Below are positions 1 through 7,859 of a DNA stretch of 43,766 bases, one piece after another. Origin of the DNA: Candidatus Methylobacter favarea (GTDB lineage Bacteria > Pseudomonadota > Gammaproteobacteria > Methylococcales > Methylomonadaceae); contig NZ_CADCXN010000059.1 in assembly GCF_902806695.1 (NCBI RefSeq), forward strand, positions 1 through 43,766, read 5' to 3'. Every line of letters begins with the position of its first letter. The first letter of the stretch is position 1. The notes beneath the pieces were generated by a model. The model saw only the letters and a list, made by a program, of their open reading frames with translations, was not told the origin of the DNA and searched no databases. The position numbers were made by a program, and so were the translations under genes.

Positions 1-2
1 TG

Positions 3-761
3 TCGGCTATCAACCGGGCCGCAGCCATTGGCGGCCGTATTCCGGTGGATGATGAGACGGCGGGCTTGCTGAATTATGCGGCTGCCTGCTATGAGCAAAG
101 CGGCGGCTTGTTTGATATTACTTCCGGTATTCTGCGGCGGGTCTGGGATTTTAAGCGGGGCGTCTTGCCCTCCGAAGGCCAGGTGCGGGATCTCCTGGAT
201 AAAGTCGGGTGGGATAAAGTGCGCTGGAAGCCCCCGCTGCTTGAATTTCCCTGTCCGGGTATGGAAATTGATTTTGGCGGCGTGGTCAAGGAATATGCTG
301 TCGACCGGGCGGCGGCGTTATGCTGGAACGCCGGCATCCGGCATGGCGTCATAAATTTAGGCGGCGATATCAAGGTAATCGGGCCTCGCGCTGACGGCAG
401 TCCCTGGCGGATAGGCATACGCCATCCGCGCGATAAAGAGGCTGTGCTGGAGACCATTTTACTGCGCGAAGGGGCGCTTGCCAGCAGCGGCGATTATGAA
501 CGCTGCATTATGCGGGACGGGGTTCGCTACGGGCATGTGCTAAGCCCTAAAACCGGCTGGCCGGTGCGCCATTTGGCCGCCGTCAGCGTGGTCGGCGATT
601 TTTGCGTGGTGGCGGGCAGCGCCTCCACTATCGCCATGCTCAAGGAAGAGGGCGGGGAGGCCTGGTTAAAAGAAATGAATCTGCCTCATTTATGGGTGAA
701 TTCAAGAGGCGAAGCCGGCGGCTCTCTGGTTTCCCGCCCGGCCGGCGAAAAGATTTCATAA
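3..761 (+). CDS. apbE: FAD:protein FMN transferase ApbE, 3' part
   Basis: The reading frame is already open at base 3 and continues to the stop at 759-761, so the start lies upstream of the window; the GTG at 45 is an internal codon. The protein resembles ApbE, which transfers FMN from FAD to threonines of partner flavoproteins in the periplasm with Mg2+. Family signatures visible are SGGLFDIT (ApbE 'G-x-FD-x-T'), IDFGGVVKEYAVDRA (the DxGxxxKGxxxD flavin-binding block, here with E instead of G), INLGGDI, and SSGDYER followed by GHVLSPKTGWPV, which is the usual S-G-x-Y...H-I-x-x-P-x-T-G motif. The N-terminal signal peptide region is outside the window. It is followed after 69 bases by a membrane aminopropyltransferase-like gene on the same strand, so they could be co-transcribed. 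The substrate flavoprotein is unknown. Confidence 0.9.
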   Translation, partial: SAINRAAAIGGRIPVDDETAGLLNYAAACYEQSGGLFDITSGILRRVWDFKRGVLPSEGQVRDLLDKVGWDKVRWKPPLLEFPCPGMEIDFGGVVKEYAVDRAAALCWNAGIRHGVINLGGDIKVIGPRADGSPWRIGIRHPRDKEAVLETILLREGALASSGDYERCIMRDGVRYGHVLSPKTGWPVRHLAAVSVVGDFCVVAGSASTIAMLKEEGGEAWLKEMNLPHLWVNSRGEAGGSLVSRPAGEKIS

Positions 762-830
762 ACATATCTTTTGTATCAAGCCAGAAACATTTATTACCTG
801 AACCCGTAAGACTACTTTATAACAATAAAA

Positions 831-2381
831 ATGACTAATCCTCTGAACGTCTTCGAGCGTGCCGGACTTTACCTGACTGTTTTTCTGACGGGCGCGTCAG
901 TCATGCTGATAGAACTGCTGGGCACCCGGATGATTGCGCCTTTCTATGGAACCAGTCTTTATGTCTGGTCATCCCTGATTTCCGTAACCATGATTGCGCT
1001 TGCCATTGGCTATTTTGTCGGCGGCCGCTGGGCCGATCGCGCCCAGCGCACGGGTCTTTCTCTCATTATTGCGCTTGCCGCCTTATTGACGCTGCTGATT
1101 CCGGGCTTGACAAGAACCGTATTGCTGGCGACCGACCCGCTGGGCTTGCGCCTGGGCGCCTTTGCAAGCGCGTTTGTTTTATTCATGCCCAGTCTGACTA
1201 TGCTGGGCATGGTGGGGCCTTTCGCCATTAAACTGTCAACTTCACGGCTGGACGGCATTGGCGCCGGAGCAGGCTCAATTTATGCCGTCAGCACGGTCGG
1301 GAGCGTAGTGGGGACCTTGCTGTTGGGGTTTTTTCTGTTTCCCGCCGCGGGCTCAAGGGAGATTTTAATCAGTCTCGCCGGTTTGCTTTTTTTGCTGGCG
1401 CTGGTTATTGCCGTCTATGAGAAAAGGCGGCTGGGGATGCCTGCGGCCCTGCTGCCCAATATCCTTTTGATAATAATTGGAGCAGGGCTATTGCCTAAAA
1501 TTGTCAGCGCCGGCCATGCTTATACGGGCGGTAAAACATTTCAAATCCAGTCAGAACAGGAAAGTCTGTATGGCTGGGTGCGAGTAATTGATCAACCGTC
1601 ACGCGACCTGCGTTTTCTCGCTTCGGATGCTTCCATGATTGGCGCGGCCAGTATTTCCACGGGTAAAAGCCGGCTTAGTTATCAGGAGATCGTAAATTTA
1701 CTTCCCGCCTTGACTCCGAAAATGACGCGCGCCTTAATCATTGGCTTGGGAGCGGGACATATGGCAAAGGTGCTGCGCGATCGTTATGGGCTTGAAGTGG
1801 ATACGTTGGAGATTGACCCGGCCGTAGCGAAGGCCGCCTCCGATTATTTTGGCTTTAGATCCGCAGGAAAAGATATAATCGGCGACGCGCGCTATGAGAT
1901 CCGCCGCTTAAAAGGCAATTATGATCTGATCATCCATGATTGCTTTACCGGCGGCACCGAGCCGACGCACTTATTAACTGTTGAGGCCTTGGCCCAGTTG
2001 CAGAAACTGCTATCGGCTCAAGGCCTGCTTGCTCTCAATTTTGTGGCGTTCTCGCAAGGCGGGAAAAATGCCGCGCTGGCCTCCGTCTCCCGAACCCTAG
2101 AGCAGGTTTTTAAGTACCATTCCTTATTTATTTCCGAACCGGGGGAGGATTTTAATGATTTTGTCTTTCTTGCCGGCAGTCGGCCTATTGATCTCAAAGC
2201 CAAGCCGCTTCAGGCGGATCAGGCTGCATGGCTGCAAAACCGGGTATTAACCTTAGATAATGCTCACGGCGTTATTCTGACTGATAATTTTAATCCTCTG
2301 GAATATTTGCAGGTCAGAAAATCCGAGCATTATCGGCACGTTCTTGTTGACTGGTTCGGACATGATATTCTGGTGCGCTGA
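831..2381 (+). CDS. Membrane-fused spermidine synthase-like protein
   Basis: A 516-residue two-part protein. The first ~235 residues hold about seven hydrophobic helices that begin with FLTGASVMLIELLGTRMIAP, the MFS-like opening typical of 'fused MFS/spermidine synthase' proteins. The second half is a class I methyltransferase-like fold of the SpeE type: ALIIGLGAGHMAKVLRD (glycine-rich loop), VDTLEIDPAV (acidic loop), GDARYEIRR, and YDLIIHDCFTGG where SpeE has its catalytic aspartate. Family members are usually of unknown reaction; an aminopropyl transfer is inferred from homology only. The ATG at 831 is preceded by an A-rich stretch without a strong Shine-Dalgarno, but hydrophobic homology begins immediately after it. 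Position after apbE suggests a short operon. It ends convergently with the esterase gene 90 bases on. Confidence 0.85.
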   Translation: MTNPLNVFERAGLYLTVFLTGASVMLIELLGTRMIAPFYGTSLYVWSSLISVTMIALAIGYFVGGRWADRAQRTGLSLIIALAALLTLLIPGLTRTVLLATDPLGLRLGAFASAFVLFMPSLTMLGMVGPFAIKLSTSRLDGIGAGAGSIYAVSTVGSVVGTLLLGFFLFPAAGSREILISLAGLLFLLALVIAVYEKRRLGMPAALLPNILLIIIGAGLLPKIVSAGHAYTGGKTFQIQSEQESLYGWVRVIDQPSRDLRFLASDASMIGAASISTGKSRLSYQEIVNLLPALTPKMTRALIIGLGAGHMAKVLRDRYGLEVDTLEIDPAVAKAASDYFGFRSAGKDIIGDARYEIRRLKGNYDLIIHDCFTGGTEPTHLLTVEALAQLQKLLSAQGLLALNFVAFSQGGKNAALASVSRTLEQVFKYHSLFISEPGEDFNDFVFLAGSRPIDLKAKPLQADQAAWLQNRVLTLDNAHGVILTDNFNPLEYLQVRKSEHYRHVLVDWFGHDILVR

Positions 2382-2471
2382 GTAGAAGGCTGGCAACACC
2401 TGTGTATTTGATATGCTTTTCTAAAGAGTAAAATTTATGGAATGTTCATTGCAGATATGAGCGAGTCCTAA

Positions 2472-3140
2472 TTATTTTAATATTGAATTAATAAAAGCTG
2501 AAATATGCTCTATTTCCTCAATACAAACAGTATGCTCCATAAGATAATCGTGCCATTCTACGCTATATCCCATAGCTGCCAAGGTATCAGATGTTTTTTT
2601 ACCGTATTCAATGGCTACTATTGAATCCAGGATGCCATTGGCCATAAAAATGGGTGTGGCATAATTGGCGGTGGGGCGTTGGATTTTTAATTGCTCCAGT
2701 GTAGGTAAATAAGTGGACAAAGCAATGATGCCGGCCAATTTATACGGATATCTTAAGCCTGCATGTAGGGCTACAGTTCCACCTTGAGAGAAGCCGGCGA
2801 GTAAAATATTTTCAGGCGGAATGCCGTGATCAATTTCTTGTTGAATAAGTTGATCAATCAATCCTGTCGACTGGTAAATCCCTGCAATATCGACTTTGTG
2901 TTCGGTTCCCAGTTCCAGGATATCGAACCAGGCGCGCATTTTCTTTCCCCCATTTATGGTTATGGGCTGAATGGGAGCATTGGGAAAAATAAAATGGATA
3001 TTCGGTTCTGTTATTAAATGCAGTTTGGGAACAATGTCTTCAAAATCGTGCCCATCCGCACCCAAGCCATGCAACCAGATAATAGAATACTGGTGAGTTG
3101 AGGTAGGCTTTATTTCGTATGTACTGAGTTCGGAATGCAT
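2472..3140 (-). CDS. Carboxylesterase/phospholipase family hydrolase
   Basis: An alpha/beta hydrolase of the Abhydrolase_2 (carboxylesterase/EstB) family, about 222 residues. Visible elements are IIWLHGLGADGHDFEDIVP (oxyanion-hole HG-LGA block), FIFPNAPIQPITINGG, MRAWFDI, the nucleophile elbow LLAGFSQGGTVALHAGL, ANGILDSIV carrying the expected aspartate, and YLMEHTVCIEEI with the catalytic histidine. I chose the ATG at 3140 because GGAAG lies about 8 bases upstream and the family starts there; an ATG six codons earlier (3158) is possible. Substrate is not determined. It reads towards the spermidine-synthase-like gene and away from the GFA gene behind it. Its sequence is noticeably more AT-rich than the apbE-side genes, which may point to separate ancestry. 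Confidence 0.9.
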   Translation of the reverse strand: MHSELSTYEIKPTSTHQYSIIWLHGLGADGHDFEDIVPKLHLITEPNIHFIFPNAPIQPITINGGKKMRAWFDILELGTEHKVDIAGIYQSTGLIDQLIQQEIDHGIPPENILLAGFSQGGTVALHAGLRYPYKLAGIIALSTYLPTLEQLKIQRPTANYATPIFMANGILDSIVAIEYGKKTSDTLAAMGYSVEWHDYLMEHTVCIEEIEHISAFINSILK

Positions 3141-3266
3141 AGGTATCTTCCAGGACATTTAGTGTTAATCAAATCGCCTTGCCGGTTTCAGGCCTCGGCC
3201 AAAAGGCCAGGGAACGCCTTTAAGCAGACCTCGTCCCTCATTCCCAAAGGCATGTTTCCTTATTGC

Positions 3267-3680
3267 TTAGGACCAAAAATTGCCATTATATTTTGGCAAT
3301 TCCGGATCCATTATATCCCATGGTTGAGCATCAATAACCCACATGTCTTTTTGCGGCTTAAATATGCTGGGGTCATCAAGGGTTGCCGCCGCCACGGGTC
3401 TTATATTGGTAAAGGTATTATTTCTACCAAATAAAGCTGTTCCGCACTCAGGACAAAAAGCCCGATAAAGAGTGTTGCCGCTTGCCGCAAGGGTCGCAAA
3501 CTCCTTATAGTTACCGCTTATTGCAAGAGCTGAAGCAGGTACGAACATTATTGCCAGGTAGGGTGCTCCAGTCGCCTTTTGGCAGGTTCTGCAATGGCAG
3601 TTGACGCTGGCTACGGGTTCGGCTGAAATTTCATATCTGACTGAACCACACAGACATCCACCACTAACCGGAAGTTTCAT
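3267..3680 (-). CDS. GFA-family zinc-binding protein
   Basis: A 137-residue member of the GFA (glutathione-dependent formaldehyde-activating enzyme-like) family. The zinc ligands are all present: GGCLCGSVRYE near the N-terminus, NCHCRTCQKATGAPY around residue 30, and FCPECGTALF around residue 78. The length matches the family. The ATG at 3680 has a good Shine-Dalgarno (GGAGAG) just upstream. The original formaldehyde/S-hydroxymethyl-glutathione role is established only for the Paracoccus enzyme; most relatives have no proven reaction, so the name describes family rather than function. The gene stands 126 bases behind the esterase on the same strand and may share its transcript. Confidence 0.9.
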   Translation of the reverse strand: MKLPVSGGCLCGSVRYEISAEPVASVNCHCRTCQKATGAPYLAIMFVPASALAISGNYKEFATLAASGNTLYRAFCPECGTALFGRNNTFTNIRPVAAATLDDPSIFKPQKDMWVIDAQPWDIMDPELPKYNGNFWS

Positions 3681-3698
3681 ATTCTCTCCATATCCAGG

Positions 3699-4580
3699 TT
3701 AAATGATAAAACTTAACTGTCGAAAATAAGCAGGATCTAATTTTAACAGACTAAATTGAATCTTAAACCACACGCAGTTGAGTAAATAATTCATTATAAG
3801 CCCATGAAGGATGAAAAATAGAAGAGTTATATTATTAAAACTTTCGCTATTCGCCAGAATAAGCCGTAATTCTGGGTTATCCAATTCAGCTTTTAAATAG
3901 TTGGAAAACAAATTCTTCCTGATTTGGTAAAGGGTAGTTTTTAATATTTTGGCCTTTACTTTCAAGGAAACCCAAGCATGGTAGCAACAGGCAAGACGGT
4001 TACGCTGTGGCCCCGCTTTCCGGAATTGGCGCTTTTCAGATCCTGTTAGCTGTTTGATTTCGCGATGGAACTGCTCGGCTTGCCACAGCGCACGTCATTC
4101 GCTTTTTGAGCGACCTGCAGGGTCAAACTGTCATTAAGTTCATAGTTTGAACAGTTTGATTTTGAACGGCACTTTCTTCAGTTTGACAACCGCGCCGTGT
4201 TGGAGCCCTTTAGGCACCCAGTTGATGACTTCCACATAGAGATAGCCTTCTTCCTTGCTAAGGCTCACCAAGCGGTTTCTTTTTAGAAATTATAAAAGGC
4301 TAGCTTGAGGAATTGACTAACTTCAAGTTTTCCCAAGCCTCATACCGGTTGTAGAACAGCACTGTCCTTGCACGAATGCCTTTGTCCGTGCCGGCATTAA
4401 CCAGAATCTCGCTGAAATGGTCGTTTTAGTCTTGCCGTCGGCGGTGTTCTCATAAAGCCGGTAGTCCAGTGGATGATGTTCCGAACCTTCACTGGGCAGC
4501 CGGATCACAAGGCCAACTCCACGCACCCAGCAGCCTTCTGCACCCCCGTATTGCTTCTTGACCAGTTTATCCGAATTCGA
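3699..4580 (-). pseudogene. Decayed IS4-like (IS701-type) DDE transposase
   Basis: Read on the minus strand, transposase segments appear in order but in shifting frames: KQYGGAEGCWVRGVGLVI and SEGSEHHPLDYRLYENTADGKTK around 4540-4430, then RARTVLF, RNRLVSLSKEEGYLYVE, VVKLKKVPFKIKLFKL, QAEQFHREIKQLTGSEK, NRLACCYHAWVSLK and KTTLYQIRKNLFSNYL near 3970-3890. The order and the 'EQFHREIKQLTG' block (carrying the last catalytic glutamate) fit IS4/IS701-type DDE transposases. At least four frameshifts and several stops break the gene, and the N-terminal half is missing. The open stretch 3699-3965 is the C-terminal tail of this transposase rather than a separate gene, because its first residues continue WVSLK in the same frame. 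I saw no terminal inverted repeats. Confidence 0.8.
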
Positions 4581-5001
4581 GTACTGCTTATTTTGAACGC
4601 TATTATCGTTAATCGGTAAAAAAGCTTCAGTAATTTTGAGCAGGCCTTGGACTAATAATTAAACCTGGTGTGGCCTGATCAGGTATTCTATATACCTTTG
4701 CTTCGTCATCATATCTGCATAACATACATTATTTTTTTAGGGCAGCGAAAGTCCTAATTATCCCTAGCTGAATAGTAATGGCAAAGTAGGTATAAGTTTA
4801 TGGCTAAAGCGGACAGTTAATAAGTAAGCCGGCTTTAAATGCAAAATACTAAGGCTTGCGTATAGTTGCAGAATTTGGCGACTAGGTTATCTCAGGAGGG
4901 TGGTAGGATAAAGAAAATAAAGCCTTTTTTAGGTATCCGCTTAAAAACTAATACCTTCTTTTTGGACAGCAGAGTAGATTTTGAAATATCGTTTTAATGC
5001 C
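4581..5001. other. Intergenic, no gene recognised
   Basis: AT-rich stretch of about 420 bases between the transposase relic and the unknown secreted protein. I see no convincing reading frame, RNA or repeat. The upstream half may be the eroded 5' part of the transposase. Confidence 0.5.
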
Positions 5002-5868
5002 TTAAAAATCGATAAATCCATCAATACTTCGATTTCTTTGACTTTTTTTGCCCGGGGAAGCTTTAGGTTTTAAAATTATTACCAGTACTTTTATCGAAAT
5101 CCATAGTATCGTTATAATTACTAGGGGAACTGCATTGTCTAAAAGTAACTTCCACAGATAATGAAAACTCACTATTGTATATACTAGATTTGACGGTTCT
5201 TTATCGGCCAGTTCGTCCTTGACTAAATTATCCCTGCTGGCGGTTAAAGACAAATTTTTTGACATCGGATGGGCTAATTGTTTCAAATTCCCATTTATTG
5301 CGTACGGATCAATTTCAAGAAAATTAATAAGCGATAAAGTGTCGTCGTCTAAATATTTACTTATCGAAATAGTAGTCCATACATCGACCTTATTCCAGAC
5401 CGTATTAATATTTTTAAAAGCCATTTTCATATTGCCCCAGGCTACAGCATTCTCATTTAACTCTGCATTACTACTTCCTTCATATTGCAATATAAAGCCA
5501 AAAAAACCGGACTCATTTGGCGAGCTCAGGTAAAGTTCCGGAAAATCTAATTGATCTGGTTTCGCTGCTAGTTTATTTTTTGCCGGTATGGATTTGAATT
5601 GTATATTTTGTTCAGATTCAAGATTTATCCAATAGCTATTTCTAATGTAGCTGTCATTCAATTTTGCCATTGATGACGGTTTGCTTTTAGCTTCAATAGA
5701 ATTGAATTCATTGTGCTTGTCACTGTTTTCCATAGAAAAATCCGTGACAGAAGCTGCTTTGGAAATTAATGAAATTCCAAGAATTAGAGCTAGAATTATT
5801 GCTTTATGAATCACTTTAACAGCAGTCGTAAAAGCATAAGAATTTATTTTTATAGCGGCATTGTTCAT
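5002..5868 (-). CDS. Unknown secreted protein with C-terminal membrane anchor
   Basis: I do not recognise this 288-residue protein. Residues about 17-40 form a signal peptide or signal anchor (VIHKAIILALILGISLISKA), with AAS before the likely cleavage site. The middle 200 residues are hydrophilic, rich in Asn, Ser and Lys, with no cysteine or known motif. Residues about 244-266 (VPLVIITILWISIKVLVIIL) form a second membrane helix, followed by a short tail with basic patches and the ending RSIDGFIDF. If the topology is as it looks, the bulk is periplasmic and the C-terminal tail cytoplasmic. The frame is open over its full length although its surroundings are full of relics, which argues for a functional gene. 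Low GC like its surroundings suggests acquired DNA. No neighbour gives a functional hint. Confidence 0.6.
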   Translation of the reverse strand: MNNAAIKINSYAFTTAVKVIHKAIILALILGISLISKAASVTDFSMENSDKHNEFNSIEAKSKPSSMAKLNDSYIRNSYWINLESEQNIQFKSIPAKNKLAAKPDQLDFPELYLSSPNESGFFGFILQYEGSSNAELNENAVAWGNMKMAFKNINTVWNKVDVWTTISISKYLDDDTLSLINFLEIDPYAINGNLKQLAHPMSKNLSLTASRDNLVKDELADKEPSNLVYTIVSFHYLWKLLLDNAVPLVIITILWISIKVLVIILKPKASPGKKSQRNRSIDGFIDF

Positions 5869-6565
5869 TGATCTGTCATTTATAAGAAAGCTAGAATTTA
5901 ATTCTTTAATTTAAATTGTAATTAGATTAAATAAATACTCGTGATAAGTGCCAAGCTGATGCATTACTCTTCTGAACAAAATGATTGGCCGCATTAGTAG
6001 TCAGGTTATGAAATGGGCTTTATTCCCGATTTATGGATTTATTATTTATGTTGTTATATAGCTAGAAACTTCCTAAAGTGATGGTTAAAATATAGTAAAG
6101 GATGGTTGTCGACCCTGAATTAAAATGCTGTGTATTACCTTTTCTAAGTATATTTATTAAGCACTCATTATTTACTAAACCGCCCTGAAGGGGACTACCT
6201 AATCAACTGCATTTAAAAGTTTAAAATACTCAACCTTCTTTAATTTATTTCTTCTTGCTTTAACTCCCAGGCATCGCTTATGTGCAGACCTAGATGACCC
6301 AATATAAGTCAAGCGCTGAAAAAGTACCGTTAAGAATAATGCCGCCGAGGTTACTTTTTGGTTTTATACATAAGAAAGAAATAGGTATTAAAAATTCATA
6401 TATAACTTAAAGCATGAAACATACCATTTCTACGGAGTTTAAATAAATCATTTAATAACAAAAAGTTAAGTACTCCAATGATAGGAGGAGAATATTTGAA
6501 TCATTAAGGAATTTAAAAATTGTAAAAAACGTTGACATCGAAATTCACTTAAAAAATAGACTCGC
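5869..6565. other. Long AT-rich intergenic stretch
   Basis: About 700 bases with no frame I can support on either strand. It contains the promoter region of the unknown secreted gene and the upstream flank of the IS3 relic. No tRNA, CRISPR-like spacing or strong terminator hairpin was seen. Confidence 0.5.
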
Positions 6566-7066
6566 ATGCATTCCTTGCCTGCATGTCCAGGCCCCGGCGC
6601 TATCACCTGTCTTCCTGCCCCAGAAGGCTGGCTGTATTCAGCCGTAGTGATTGATCTTTATTCCCGGCCCGTAGCGGGCGGGTCAATGGCCGAGCATAGG
6701 CGGGCTAAACGGGTGAACGACGCCTTATTGATGACCATTTGCAAGCGAAAGCCGGAGAAGGGACTGAGGCGGCCTACCGAGCGGGGCAGTCAACAGGCGC
6801 CGGAAAGTCATCGGGCCCTGTTAACGCAACATGGCATCCGGCAGAGCATGAGCCGTAAGGGCAATTGTTGGGATAACGCCGTTTCAGAAAGCTTCTTCCG
6901 TAGCTTGAAAACCAAACTGATAGCTAATCAAACCTATTAAACCCGAGCGGAGGCTAAACAGGCCGTGTTCGAATAGCTCGAAGTGTTCTGCAACCGCGAG
7001 CGACTTCATTCGGCCGACGGCTATGTGCCGCCGGTAGACTATGAATTGCCGCAAGCAGCTGCTTAA
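6566..7066 (+). pseudogene. Decayed IS3-family transposase OrfB (rve domain)
   Basis: C-terminal two-thirds of an IS3-type OrfB. Recognisable blocks are EGWLYSAVVIDLYSR, ALLTQHGIRQSMSRKGNCWD, NAVSESFFRSLKTKL and, after the first stop, CNRERLHSADGYVPPVDYEL. The whole stretch stays in one frame but has in-frame stops at 6938-6940 and 6974-6976 before the natural stop at 7064-7066. The catalytic triad is damaged: the first Asp of 'TDITY' reads A (GAITC), the second in 'HTDRGSQ' reads E (PTERGSQ); only the Glu in SESFF survives. Decay is therefore by point mutation rather than indels, unlike the neighbouring relics. The N-terminal part and OrfA are absent here. Confidence 0.85.
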
Positions 7067-7450
7067 CCATCTGTCCGGTAAAAGGTTGACACATCATCCA
7101 AGCATTTTATCGGCGCATGCTCGATATTGATACCCCCGCCGTTTCGAGACCGCATACGTAATAAAATTTCCTCAAGGCCATTCATATCGAGGTTCACACT
7201 AAAGTCACGGCCAGCATGGCGCCCCACAAGGCGCGGGGCTGAAAAGCGCAGAAGAATTTATCTCGGATAATCTATGAAATCGATCCCACCTATTTGGGCA
7301 AGCTCATCTAAAACTAAAGCGAATAAAGTTCCGCGAGGCGGCGGAAATTTTGTCCGCCAGGATGAGTAATCAGCGATTGGTGTAAAGAATTGTTTTTCGC
7401 TATAGATTTAATTTCAAATAGAGTGCTTGTTTAAAAACAAGAGGCCTTTT
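7067..7450 (+). other. Unidentified coding-like relic
   Basis: No intact gene. On the plus strand short runs look like protein broken by frameshifts, for example RRMLDIDTPAVSRP near 7120, EIDPTYLGKLI near 7275, and KLKRIKFREAAEILSARM leading to a stop at about 7384. I cannot name the parent family. The relic lies between the IS3 fragment and the toxin-antitoxin relic and may be debris of an acquired gene cluster. Confidence 0.35.
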
Positions 7451-7648
7451 ATGCATTGTCTAGTGGAAGAAATTGCTGCAAAAGTAGCGGTTTTACCTGA
7501 AAATCTGCAACAAGAAGTTTTGGATTTTGTTGAATTTGATAATTTTAAACAAAGGCAGTAGGCTGAAACAACTTTAGTAAGTGGGCAGGCTTTGGCAAAA
7601 GCTTGGAGTCGTCCCGAAGAGGGAGAGGCATGTGAGAAATTTCAGTAA
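7451..7648 (+). pseudogene. Decayed antitoxin (DUF2281/VapB-like)
   Basis: One frame from the ATG at 7451 to the stop at 7646-7648, interrupted by a TAG at 7559-7561. The first part reads EEIAAKVAVLPENLQQEVLDFVEF, which is typical of short antitoxins of the DUF2281 type ('LPE...Q.EVLDFVEFL'). After the stop the same frame continues SGQALAKAWSRPEEGEA, the usual C-terminal toxin-wrapping segment. Without the TAG it would encode about 65 residues. Its 3' end overlaps the toxin start (7630), as in functional TA operons. The single nonsense codon suggests a fairly recent loss, although the partner toxin is also broken. Confidence 0.7.
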
Positions 7649-7749
7649 GCGCTGTTGTTTTTGTAACTTTCCCTTTTTCAGATTTAAGTAAAACGAAGCT
7701 GAGACCGGATTTCGGGCTTGCGAATGCACAAAGAAAGCAGCTTCTTTAA
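7630..7749 (+). pseudogene. Decayed MazF/PemK-type toxin, N-terminal part
   Basis: The ATG at 7630 is followed directly by TGA, then the same frame reads EISVSAVVFVTFPFSDLSKTKLRP, the hallmark N-terminus of MazF/PemK-like endoribonuclease toxins ('VxxVxFPFxDLSxxKxRPALVL'). The frame then reads DFGLANAQRKQLL and stops at 7747-7749. The remaining two-thirds of the toxin (catalytic strand and C-terminal helix) are not recognisable downstream. The start overlaps the antitoxin 3' end in another frame, preserving the usual antitoxin-first overlapped layout. A stop at codon 2 plus 3' loss make it surely inactive. Confidence 0.7.
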
Positions 7750-7859
7750 TAACTATAAAGATCATAAAACTATCGCCCGAATTCAAAAAATACGGCATGG
7801 TGATCATTAACATTTATAGCTCGTTCTTATGATCTTCGTGGTTTTTCATTCGGCATCCA

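Noticed and set aside
3699-3965. Open minus-strand frame that could be a separate 88-residue gene
   Set aside because: Its first residues continue the WVSLK end of the transposase relic in the same frame and match the expected transposase tail; its start codon is only a TTG.
7574-7813. Minus-strand frame of 79 residues
   Set aside because: It is antisense to the toxin-antitoxin relic, whose MazF-type signature is clear on the plus strand.
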